A DNA stretch of 13,769 bases from an uncultured Chlorobiaceae bacterium (lineage in GTDB: Bacteria > Bacteroidota > Chlorobiia > Chlorobiales > Chlorobiaceae). Position numbers and translations under genes: made by a program. The notes under the pieces were generated by a model, which did no database searches, was not told the origin of the DNA, and worked only from the letters and a program-made list of their open reading frames with translations. The DNA lies in contig CAIXCO010000218.1 of NCBI GenBank assembly GCA_903917955.1, forward strand, positions 1-13,769, written 5' to 3'. Below, in pieces: positions 7,162 through 13,466 of the stretch (its first letter is position 1; the number at the start of each line of letters is the position of its first letter).

Positions 7162-8415
7162 TCAAAGCAGCTCATTCTGTACGAGCTGTTTCAGGGTTTC
7201 ACGCTTACGGATAAGGCGTACCTCACTTCCGTTCACCATAACCTCCGCCGGGCGAAGCCTGCCATTGTAGTTGCTGCCCATAACGGCTGCGTAAGCCCCT
7301 GATGACATCACGGCAAGCAACTCCCCCTCTTCTGCGGCACCAATTGAGCGTTGGCGTGCAAAAAAATCACTCGACTCACAAATCGGCCCGACCACATCGG
7401 CAACAATGCTCTCCTCATGAAAGGTGACCGACTGAACTTCATGATGCGACTGATAGAGCGCTGGACGAATCAGCTCAGTCATCCCTGCATCGACCACAAA
7501 AAACTGTTTTTTGGTATGATTGCTCTTTTTATAGAGAATTCTGGTCAACAGAACCGAAGCATTGGCAACCAGGTAGCGTCCCGGTTCAAAAATCACCTTG
7601 ACACCAAGAGGCTGAAGCATTGGAATAAGCTTTTCGGCAAACTGTTCAATCGGGGTGGCCGGTTTCTGTTGGTCATAGGTTACCGGAAACCCGCCGCCGA
7701 TATCAAGAAATTCAATGGCAAAGCCAAGCTCTCTGGAAGCATTGAAAATGGCGAGCAGCTTCACAGTAGCAGCCACATAATATTCCGGATCAAAAATCTG
7801 TGATCCGATATGCATGTCGAGCCCGACAAGCTTGAGATGAGGCAAGCAGGCAAGAAGTGAAAATACCTGGGGAAGCTCAGCCTCATCAATGCCGAATTTC
7901 TCCTTGCTGTCGCCAGTAGTAATATAGGGATGGGTTTCAGCCGTCACATTCGGATTAATGCGTATGGCAACAGCGGCTTGTTTTCCAAGCTCTCCGGCGA
8001 TCCGGTTGATAGCCCGCAGTTCCGACAAGGATTCAGCTTTCAGCATGAGCACCCCGCTCTGAAGAGCATAGACAATCTCGTCAGCCCTCTTGCCGACACC
8101 GGCAAAAATGATTTTTTCCGCCGCGACACCAGCCTGAAGAGCCCGATAAAGTTCTCCTGCAGAATTAACATCGCAGCCACAACCCAGTTCTGCCAGAGTA
8201 CCAATAACCGCAAGATTAAAGTTGGCCTTGACTGAATAGCAGGTAAAATGGGGCAACTCTTTAAACGCGTGCTCAAAAGTCTGACAGCTTTCAATAAGGC
8301 TCCTCCGCGATGTCACAAAAAGAGGCGTTCCGAAAGTGGCGGCAAGCTCTTCAAGGCTAACGTCATCGCAATGAAGCTTTGCTGCGGTATAATGAAAAAA
8401 ATTACTGTCAAGCAC
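7162..8415 (-). CDS. lysA: Diaminopimelate decarboxylase
   Basis: LysA decarboxylates meso-diaminopimelate to L-lysine, the last step of bacterial lysine synthesis, with PLP in the cytoplasm. The 417-residue protein is of normal family length. Motifs: YSVKAN at 60-65 with the PLP-binding Lys63, HIGSQ at 202-206, the phosphate-binding LDIGGGFPV at 237-245, EPGRY at 277-281, GPICESSD at 343-350 with the active-site Cys346 contributed to the partner subunit of the dimer, and SGAYAAVMGSNYNGR at 372-386. The pattern fits LysA rather than arginine or ornithine decarboxylases of the same fold. The start is GTG at 8415 with an AGGTAG about 6 bases upstream. It is divergent from rpmG across 146 bases and convergent with metF; no dapF or other lysine-pathway gene is adjacent. 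Confidence 0.96.
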   Translation of the reverse strand: MLDSNFFHYTAAKLHCDDVSLEELAATFGTPLFVTSRRSLIESCQTFEHAFKELPHFTCYSVKANFNLAVIGTLAELGCGCDVNSAGELYRALQAGVAAEKIIFAGVGKRADEIVYALQSGVLMLKAESLSELRAINRIAGELGKQAAVAIRINPNVTAETHPYITTGDSKEKFGIDEAELPQVFSLLACLPHLKLVGLDMHIGSQIFDPEYYVAATVKLLAIFNASRELGFAIEFLDIGGGFPVTYDQQKPATPIEQFAEKLIPMLQPLGVKVIFEPGRYLVANASVLLTRILYKKSNHTKKQFFVVDAGMTELIRPALYQSHHEVQSVTFHEESIVADVVGPICESSDFFARQRSIGAAEEGELLAVMSSGAYAAVMGSNYNGRLRPAEVMVNGSEVRLIRKRETLKQLVQNELL

Positions 8416-8495
8416 GATTTCTACCTGTTAAAAGGGTTATAAAGAGCCTAAAAATAACTTTTCTCCCATTATCACAGAAAGAAAAAACCCATAAC

Positions 8496-8524
8496 TTGCA
8501 AAATCGCCTTTCAGCGCTTATATT
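8496..8524 (+). promoter_or_regulatory. Likely sigma-70-type promoter for rpmG and tRNA-Leu
   Basis: TTGCAA at 8496-8501 and TATATT at 8519-8524 are separated by 17 bases, an ideal spacing for a housekeeping promoter. They lie 37 bases before the rpmG start codon, leaving room for a short leader with a GAGG Shine-Dalgarno. Identified by eye only; the start point of transcription is unknown. Confidence 0.55.
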
Positions 8525-8561
8525 GGAAGCTCTTTACAATTACAACCTGATTGAGGTTCCC

Positions 8562-8744
8562 ATGGCAAAAGGCAAAGAAAACAGAATCGTTATCACTCTT
8601 GAATGCACTGAAGCAAAAAAAGAGGGGAAAACGGTTTCCAGATATACCACTACAAAAAACAAGAAAAATACCACGGAACGTCTTATCTTGAAAAAGTACA
8701 ATCCTAACATGCAGCGTCATACACTGCACAAGGAAATCAAGTAA
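8562..8744 (+). CDS. rpmG: 50S ribosomal protein L33
   Basis: A 60-residue basic protein that matches L33, a small component of the large ribosomal subunit near the E site. The characteristic features are RIVITLECTEAK at 8-19, SRYTTTKNKKNT at 26-37, ERLILKKYNP at 39-48 and the lysine-ending tail. The ATG at 8562 is chosen because it begins MAKGKEN, the normal L33 start, and has GAGG 6 bases upstream; the frame is open further upstream but that would overlap lysA. Of the four zinc-binding cysteines of the C+ type only Cys15 remains, so this is the zinc-free C- type. It is followed 34 bases later by tRNA-Leu, with which it probably shares a transcript from the promoter at 8496-8524. Confidence 0.95.
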   Translation: MAKGKENRIVITLECTEAKKEGKTVSRYTTTKNKKNTTERLILKKYNPNMQRHTLHKEIK

Positions 8745-8778
8745 GATTTTTTTTGTACTGGTCTGAGCATGAAGAAAT

Positions 8779-8860
8779 GCCCGAATGGCGGAATTGGTAG
8801 ACGCACGCGTTTCAGGGACGCGCGCCGCAAGGTGTAGGAGTTCGAGTCTCCTTTCGGGCA
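8779..8860 (+). tRNA. tRNA-Leu (anticodon CAG)
   Basis: An 82-base class II tRNA. The acceptor stem GCCCGAA/TTCGGGC is perfect with discriminator A at 8860. The D arm has GCG/CGC closing a loop that contains TTGGTAGA. The anticodon stem CGCGT/ACGCG (8806-8810, 8818-8822) holds the loop TTCAGGG with CAG at 8813-8815, so it reads CUG leucine codons. The long variable arm (GCC-GCAA-GGT) is the class II hallmark, and the T arm is AGGAG-TTCGAGT-CTCCT. The bases after A8860 are CAAAC, so the 3' CCA is not encoded and must be added by the CCA-adding enzyme. Confidence 0.98.
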
Positions 8861-8960
8861 CAAACAATCTTTTCAGTCGATATAGACGTGAATACGCTCA
8901 ACAACATAGCATCAGTCGATTCAGCTCAGACCGGGTTTTTCACATACAATGCACAGGTAT

Positions 8961-8989
8961 GCACCTTTTCTTGAGAGGGTGCTTTTTTT
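8961..8989 (+). terminator. Intrinsic terminator after rpmG-tRNA-Leu
   Basis: GCACCTTTT and AGAGGGTGC form a 9-pair stem (two G-U pairs) around the loop CTTG, followed directly by seven T residues. It lies 100 bases after the tRNA gene and 31 before the next gene, so it separates the rpmG-tRNA unit from the zinc-ribbon gene. The 100-base stretch between the tRNA and the hairpin shows no gene that I can recognise. Confidence 0.85.
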
Positions 8990-9020
8990 ATTGTTTTAAT
9001 AATCCAAAATATCAGGAGTA

Positions 9021-9821
9021 GTGGATCATACAAAAATAAACCTCCTTGTCAAGCTCCAGCATCTTGACAATCAGATAGAGAGCATCGTCAGCCTTCAGAA
9101 AGGTCTGCCAGAGGAGATTGATGCCCTGGATGAAGACCTGGGATTTATCACCAGCCAGATCGAATCACGAAAAAAAATAGCTGACGATCACCTGAAAGCA
9201 CGCACGCATCTGCACGAAACGATCAATGAATGCAAAAACAAGATCCTGAACTTCAAAGAGAAGCAGACGCTCGCCCGCAACAACAAGGAGTACGACGCTC
9301 TCTCCAAACAGATCGAATACGAAGAGAAAGAGATCGCTCAGGCCGATATACAGCTTCAGGACATTGTTCATGCCATACAGCGCTCGCAGGAGATCCAGAA
9401 AAAAGGACGCCTGCTTATTGCCGAGAACCGCTATGACGAGATTACTGAAGATATGATGCCTGACGACGTCCTGCATCAGCAGCTCGAGGATCTGAAAAAA
9501 CAGATTGACCACAAAAGAGAGGAGCTGGAGAGCATTGTTATTGAAACAGCCGAAGATGTCGGTTCACTGAAAAAAAAGGTGAAGGCGCAACGGTTACTTA
9601 TTGCCACTGAAGCAAAAAGGCTGCTCGACAAATACGACCACCTCAGAAGCGGTACATTAAATAACGCCGTCGTAAAGCTGAACCGCAACGCCTGTTCCGG
9701 CTGCAACACAAGGGTTCCAACCAATCGTCATACACTGATTGTCCAAGGTGGATTTTATCTTTGCGAGTCATGCGGACGCATCGTTGTTCACGAACGACTT
9801 TTTGAAGAGGCTCAAGAGTAA
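9021..9821 (+). CDS. Coiled-coil protein with C-terminal C4 zinc ribbon (DUF164/zf-RING_7 type)
   Basis: A 266-residue soluble, strongly charged protein. Residues 1-210 are almost wholly coiled coil, rich in Glu, Lys, Gln and Leu with no membrane segment. The C-terminus carries a four-cysteine zinc ribbon: CSGC at 225-228 and CESC at 248-251, with VPTNRHTLIV between. This layout is typical of the widespread bacterial C4-type zinc-ribbon family (DUF164), which is often found near rnpB or primase/sigma genes. Its molecular role is not established here; nucleic-acid binding is suggested for relatives only by the ribbon. The start is taken as GTG at 9021, giving the usual MDHTKINLLVKLQ beginning, but AGGAG at 9014-9018 sits only 2 bases away, so the start is not certain. 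The stop lies 58 bases before the 5' end of the RNase P RNA. Confidence 0.9.
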   Translation: MDHTKINLLVKLQHLDNQIESIVSLQKGLPEEIDALDEDLGFITSQIESRKKIADDHLKARTHLHETINECKNKILNFKEKQTLARNNKEYDALSKQIEYEEKEIAQADIQLQDIVHAIQRSQEIQKKGRLLIAENRYDEITEDMMPDDVLHQQLEDLKKQIDHKREELESIVIETAEDVGSLKKKVKAQRLLIATEAKRLLDKYDHLRSGTLNNAVVKLNRNACSGCNTRVPTNRHTLIVQGGFYLCESCGRIVVHERLFEEAQE

Positions 9822-9833
9822 ACAAAAAAAGAT

Positions 9834-9853
9834 GCGTTCAGCACTGTGAACGC
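9834..9853. other. Short stem-loop between the zinc-ribbon gene and rnpB
   Basis: GCGTTCA (9834-9840) and TGAACGC (9847-9853) form a perfect 7-pair stem around a six-base loop. No T tract follows on the plus strand. On the minus strand the stem is followed by a run of seven T (the A run at 9823-9829), so it would fit better as a terminator for transcripts running antisense through rnpB. Function unproven. Confidence 0.4.
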
Positions 9854-9879
9854 TCTATACATTACCGTTCTTTGTAAAA

Positions 9880-10286
9880 CTGAAACCGCAAGTGTGCAGT
9901 CGCCGTGCAGCCGCAAGGTTGCGCAGAGGAAAGTCCGAACTTCACAGGGCAGGGTGCCGGTCGAGAGTCGCAAGGCTCAAGCCCGGGGATGACGGCGCAA
10001 GCCGCTTATCACAGAGAGTGCAACAGAAAACAGACCGCTCCGGACGACCGGAGTAAGGGTGAAACGGGGGTGTAAGAGACCACCAGACATTGCAGTAATG
10101 GAATGTGCTTGGCAAACCTCCCCGAAGCAAGGCTAAATAAGAGGACTTTTCCCCCCGGGGGAAGAGAGCGGCCCGTTCAATTCCGAAAGGAGAGTTCTCG
10201 GGTAAGCCGCATTAGATAAATGGCTGCAACCTTACCCGGGGTTCCCGGGTAAGGCACAGAATTCGGCTTATAGCTTTCGGTTTCAG
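9880..10286 (+). ncRNA. rnpB: RNase P RNA (bacterial type A)
   Basis: The catalytic RNA that cuts the 5' leader from pre-tRNAs. The ends pair as P1 (CTGAAACCG at 9880 with CGGTTTCAG ending at 10286), giving about 407 bases. P2 is GCAGTC (9896-9901) with GGCTGC (10222-10227). P3 is a hairpin with a GCAA loop (9905-9924). The hallmark GAGGAAAGTCC (9926-9936) is the 5' strand of P4, followed by CACAGGGCAGGGTGCCGG, and the 3' strand lies in AGAATTCGGCTTAT (about 10258-10271). GTGCAACAGAAA, TAAGGGTGAAA and AAGCAAGGCTAAATA are further conserved stretches. Compared with the E. coli RNA as I remember it, the P18 hairpin is absent, an 11-pair hairpin at 10230-10254 sits in the P19 position, and L15 has GGC (10111-10113) instead of GGT. 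Seven T residues (10287-10293) directly after P1 probably end transcription. The exact ends are set by P1 pairing and could be off by a few bases. Confidence 0.96.
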
Positions 10287-10312
10287 TTTTTTTAATATTT
10301 CACTGCCCTTCA

Positions 10313-11140
10313 CTACTGAAAAGTGACCTCGACCTCTTTTTGTGTTTCCAGCTTGATTCCCGGAATATTTTTAAAGATTTTCTGCATCTCTCTGGAAGAA
10401 GGGTCAGAACCAAGAGTTGTAAATGATGCGAACTGTTTCGGATTGGCCAACAGCTTGTCAAAATCCACATCCATCAGGGTGATTCTCTTCTCTTTTCGGT
10501 ACGTCGCATTGGTGCTGACAATTGAACCATTGATATCAACCGCCATGAACACCCTCATTCCTTTGAGAAACTGTTTCATGATACTGGTTGCCATTCTCAG
10601 TTGCTCCGCATTTTGCTGAGGCTTTGCGGCTTCTGGAGAACTGGACGATCCAGTCTCCTTTTCCTGATCCATCACGATGACAAGCCTGGATGGAGTCCCC
10701 TCTTTAAAGATAAAATGGACATATTGTTTTTTCTTTTTCGGAGCTTGATTGCCTGATGCTGAATCGGCTGAAACACCGGAATCAGGATTACGATTAAGCT
10801 GCAACAGGTTGATATCCCTGAACGCATAGAGCGCTTCATATCCTTCATGAGTTTTCGTCACTACCGGGCGAACCGAGATAAAGCGAACCCCTTCGCCTAT
10901 TTCCTGAGACTTCTTTTCCAGTGCCGCCTTATCGGGCATCTGACCTGCATGCCCTTTTTTACCGGCCTCGGCAAGAGAGTTCATCTGGCCAAGTGACGAT
11001 TTGCTCATCAACAACCGCTCAGCAATGGTTCCTGTTCCATCAGGCTTGACGCTGACTACGGTACTGACCTCCAGGCAACCAGCCATCGTAAACAGTAGAA
11101 CGATAAAACCGGCAACCCTGATCAACCCTTTTCTGACCAT
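10313..11140 (-). CDS. Lipoprotein of unknown function
   Basis: A 275-residue protein with a lipoprotein signal: basic start (MVRKGLIR), hydrophobic core and FTMAGC ending at Cys22, the likely lipidated residue, so it should be anchored in a membrane facing the periplasm or outer membrane. The mature part starts LEVSTVVSVKPDGTGTIAERLLMS, a pattern I associate with LppM-like (DUF3153) lipoproteins, but the match is loose. A Lys/Ser/Pro-rich low-complexity patch lies at about residues 120-140 and a Gln/Ser-rich one at about 160-180. The C-terminal third includes a second ordered segment (VFMAVDINGSIVSTNATYR) and ends in VEVTFQ. The start is clear: GGAGG lies 5 bases before the ATG. It follows the aminotransferase gene by 28 bases, so the two are probably cotranscribed, and it converges on rnpB with a 26-base gap. 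I cannot assign a function. Confidence 0.85.
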   Translation of the reverse strand: MVRKGLIRVAGFIVLLFTMAGCLEVSTVVSVKPDGTGTIAERLLMSKSSLGQMNSLAEAGKKGHAGQMPDKAALEKKSQEIGEGVRFISVRPVVTKTHEGYEALYAFRDINLLQLNRNPDSGVSADSASGNQAPKKKKQYVHFIFKEGTPSRLVIVMDQEKETGSSSSPEAAKPQQNAEQLRMATSIMKQFLKGMRVFMAVDINGSIVSTNATYRKEKRITLMDVDFDKLLANPKQFASFTTLGSDPSSREMQKIFKNIPGIKLETQKEVEVTFQ

Positions 11141-11168
11141 ACGTCCTCCCCTTGTTTAGTTAAAAAAT

Positions 11169-12326
11169 TCAGTCAAGAAGCTGCAGGCGACGAATGGCCT
11201 CATCAAGCACAGCATCCTCCTTGGCAAAGCAAAAACGAACCATCTTCTCTCCCCTTTTGTCGTGATAAAAAGCACCACCCGGAACGCTGGCCAGGCCGGT
11301 TTTCTGCAGAATGTGCATTGCCCGTTCCTTGCCTGTTAAGCCGGGAATACGGGAGACATCAGCAAGCACATAATAGGCGCCGTCGGGAATAGAGGGATGC
11401 AGGCCAGCAAGAGAGAGTGCCTCACAAAAGCGGTCACGCTTTGCCTGATATTCCACCGCAAGATTGTGGTAATAATCGTCACCAAGTTCCCGCAATCCTG
11501 TGGCAACACCAGCCTGCAAAGGTGCAGGTGCGCAAACATAGACGAGATCATTGAAATAACCGATTGCCTGAGCCCACCGGGCATCGCAAAAGAGATAACC
11601 GATCCGCCACCCTGTAACACTGAACGTTTTTGACGAACCTGAAACAGTAATGGTACGTTCCCTCATCCCCGGCAAAGAGGCAAAAGAGCGATGAACGCAG
11701 TCACCGTAAACAAAATGCTCGTAAATCTCATCAGTAAAAACAAACAGGTCGAAACGTTCTGCAAAACTGGCGATGATCTCAAGTTCATCAGACGAGAAAA
11801 CTTTGCCTGAAGGATTTGCTGGAGTATTGACAATAATGGCTTTTGTTCGCGAAGTAACCGTACGCTCAAGATCATGAGCACTGAATGACCAATCCGGCAA
11901 ATTGAGCGGAAGGTAAACCGGTACAGCTTCCGCAGCTTGTAACGTACTGATATGATAGCCGTAAAAGGGTTCAAACACAATCACCTCATCGCCCGAATTA
12001 AGCAGCGCCTGAAAGGCACAGTAGAGTGCGCCCGTCGCTCCGGCACTGACAATGATCTCACATTCCGGATCAAACGTCAGAGAGGAAAACTTTTTCTGCT
12101 TGAGAGCAAGAGCCTCGCGCAACTCCAGCAGACCAGCATAATGGGTGTAGCTGTTTATCCCCTGCCCTATCGCCTCCGCCGCACCCTGAAGAACAGCTTC
12201 AGGGACAGGAGTGTCGCAAACCCCCTGGGCAAGATTGATTCCGCCAACCCGACGGCACTCAATCGACATGTTGCGAATTTCCGACTGCAGCATGCAAGCA
12301 TTCCGATCACTCAGGGTTAAACCCAT
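11169..12326 (-). CDS. Class I/II pyridoxal-phosphate aminotransferase
   Basis: A 385-residue fold-type I PLP enzyme of the aspartate-aminotransferase superfamily, usual length. Visible motifs: INLAQGVCDTPVP at 30-42, YTHYAGLLELREAL at 60-73, the phosphate-contacting GATGALY at 96-102, NTPANPSGK at 167-175 with the PLP-contacting Asn171, DEIYEHF at 199-205 with the ring-stacking Asp199 and Tyr202, and SGSSKTFSVTGWRIGY at 229-244 with the Schiff-base Lys233. A late Arg in MVRFCFA is the probable substrate carboxylate anchor. The LAQG start and SVTGWRIGY resemble methionine/kynurenine/glutamine-type aminotransferases (YbdL/KAT-like), but substrate cannot be fixed by eye; aspartate or aromatic amino acids remain possible. 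The start ATG at 12326 lacks a strong ribosome-binding site; Met12 is an alternative. It lies between a small membrane-protein gene (40 bases upstream) and a lipoprotein gene (28 bases downstream) on the same strand. Confidence 0.93.
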   Translation of the reverse strand: MGLTLSDRNACMLQSEIRNMSIECRRVGGINLAQGVCDTPVPEAVLQGAAEAIGQGINSYTHYAGLLELREALALKQKKFSSLTFDPECEIIVSAGATGALYCAFQALLNSGDEVIVFEPFYGYHISTLQAAEAVPVYLPLNLPDWSFSAHDLERTVTSRTKAIIVNTPANPSGKVFSSDELEIIASFAERFDLFVFTDEIYEHFVYGDCVHRSFASLPGMRERTITVSGSSKTFSVTGWRIGYLFCDARWAQAIGYFNDLVYVCAPAPLQAGVATGLRELGDDYYHNLAVEYQAKRDRFCEALSLAGLHPSIPDGAYYVLADVSRIPGLTGKERAMHILQKTGLASVPGGAFYHDKRGEKMVRFCFAKEDAVLDEAIRRLQLLD

Positions 12327-12366
12327 AAGCTAAATTTTTTATAGAAATGGAAGAAATATACCAGGT

Positions 12367-12603
12367 TCAGAATGGAAATCTAAACTGGTGATACACAGCA
12401 TGAAATCCCGACACAGGACCAAACAAGAGAACCAACCCCCACAAAGCAAGCACTGCCGAAATACAAAGAAGAATCATGGCGGGAAAAGCTGCAAAAAACA
12501 ACTTCACAAGAAACACAACCATCGACCAGAAAGGCATACGGATATCTGTAATCTGACACGTAACCACCACCTTCTGCTCATTCTGAGATTTTTGTTCATC
12601 CAT
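12367..12603 (-). CDS. Small membrane protein, unknown function
   Basis: A 78-residue protein: a charged, soluble N-terminus (MDEQKSQNEQK) leads into a short strand-like VVVTCQITDIRMPF, then a long hydrophobic stretch (about residues 27-63) that would make one long or two short membrane helices, ending FRFPF. The start is supported by GAGGG 5 bases upstream of the ATG at 12603. It is probably real because of this site, the sensible membrane layout and its place 40 bases before the aminotransferase gene on the same strand. I recognise no family with certainty. It could be the first gene of a three-gene operon with the aminotransferase and lipoprotein, with the promoter in the AT-rich gap to its right. 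Confidence 0.7.
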   Translation of the reverse strand: MDEQKSQNEQKVVVTCQITDIRMPFWSMVVFLVKLFFAAFPAMILLCISAVLALWGLVLLFGPVSGFHAVYHQFRFPF

Positions 12604-12880
12604 AACACCCTCATCACGTTTTCAGTTCTTCGAAAAAAGTCACCAAAAGAACTTACAAAAACGAGAGAAGAAGCGTAAATATCTTTTAAGTAAAGCGCAA
12701 TTTCAGGCAAAAAAAGAACACAATACACATAAAAAACAATGGATCGCATCATGCAGCAAGAATTTACTTTTTTTTATTACTCAATCTTAATCTATTTTTA
12801 AGGTTCTTTTGTGACTCTTTTAAGCCGTAAAGAATATCTTTTGTAAAGAAAAGTCAGGACTACATTAACGATGCTGAACC
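12604..12880. promoter_or_regulatory. AT-rich divergent intergenic region
   Basis: This 277-base gap separates two divergent transcription units and should hold the promoters of both. I see no RNA gene, no conserved ORF and no unambiguous promoter. The only structure noted is an imperfect direct repeat: AATATCTTTTAAGTAAAG at 12678-12695 and AATATCTTTTGTAAAG at 12833-12848, possibly a regulator site, possibly just low complexity. Confidence 0.4.
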
Positions 12881-13459
12881 ATGTGGAAATCTATACTTGT
12901 ACAACGAACATTACCGCTGACGATCTCTTATCTCCTGCTGATTATTGCCGCAATATCACTTGACTACATCCTGCATGTTGCTCATCTTGTGTGGATAGGG
13001 CGATATCTTGGAATTGCCGGAACTCTTTTTTTTGCACTCTCCTTTGGCTATTCTGCCCGAAAAAAAAAGGTTTTCAAGAACGGTCCACTCAAATTTTTTC
13101 TCAAACTTCACTGTAATACCGGCTGGATCGGAACCCTGATGATCATCGTTCATTCAGGAATCCATTTCAACGCAATTTTACCATGGGCTGCCACCTTCCT
13201 TATGATGGTGGTAACCGCCAGTGGCCATGTTGGGCAATATCTGCTCAAAAAGGTCAAAGAAGAGGTAAAAATGAATATGAAACAACTGGGAATCAATGCC
13301 ACCGTAGACGAAGAGATGGAACAACAACACTACTGGGACAGCCTGACCATCAAGACTCTGGAACAATGGAGAACGGTGCACATGCCCATGGTTTCACTTT
13401 TACTCGCCTTAACCGTGACACATATTTTCTCCATACTTTTCTTCTGGAACTGGAAATAA
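12881..13459 (+). CDS. Cytochrome b-like integral membrane protein (probably haem-binding)
   Basis: A 192-residue membrane protein with about five hydrophobic helices: roughly residues 11-33, 36-57, 78-97, 98-120 and 167-190. Histidines lie where haem ligands are expected: His77 (KLHCNTGW), His91 and His95 (HSGIHF), His116 (SGHVGQYL), and His167 and His181 (HMPMVSLLLALTVTHI). The spacing of pairs across adjacent helices resembles ferric-reductase-like/YedZ-type and other b-type cytochromes, so one or two b haems are likely. A charged soluble loop of about 45 residues (122-166) separates the last two helices. The next gene, 7 bases downstream, encodes a multihaem c-type cytochrome, which suggests that this protein passes electrons between the quinone pool and periplasmic haems. 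Direction and partners are inferred. The ATG at 12881 has no clear ribosome-binding site; it precedes the first helix by a sensible distance. Confidence 0.8.
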   Translation: MWKSILVQRTLPLTISYLLLIIAAISLDYILHVAHLVWIGRYLGIAGTLFFALSFGYSARKKKVFKNGPLKFFLKLHCNTGWIGTLMIIVHSGIHFNAILPWAATFLMMVVTASGHVGQYLLKKVKEEVKMNMKQLGINATVDEEMEQQHYWDSLTIKTLEQWRTVHMPMVSLLLALTVTHIFSILFFWNWK

Positions 13460-13466
13460 TAGCCTG

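Noticed and set aside
7351..7803. A 150-codon plus-strand ORF inside lysA
   Set aside because: Antisense shadow of conserved lysA motifs (GGGFPV, EPGRY).
8379..8561. Upstream in-frame extension of rpmG
   Set aside because: It would overlap lysA and the promoter; the L33 start MAKGKEN with GAGG upstream fixes the start at 8562.
9942..10130. A 62-codon minus-strand ORF inside rnpB
   Set aside because: It lies within the conserved RNase P RNA core and has no coding support.
12504..12752. An 82-codon minus-strand ORF overlapping the small membrane-protein gene
   Set aside because: It is out of frame with the better-supported 12367-12603 gene and lacks a ribosome-binding site and sensible composition.
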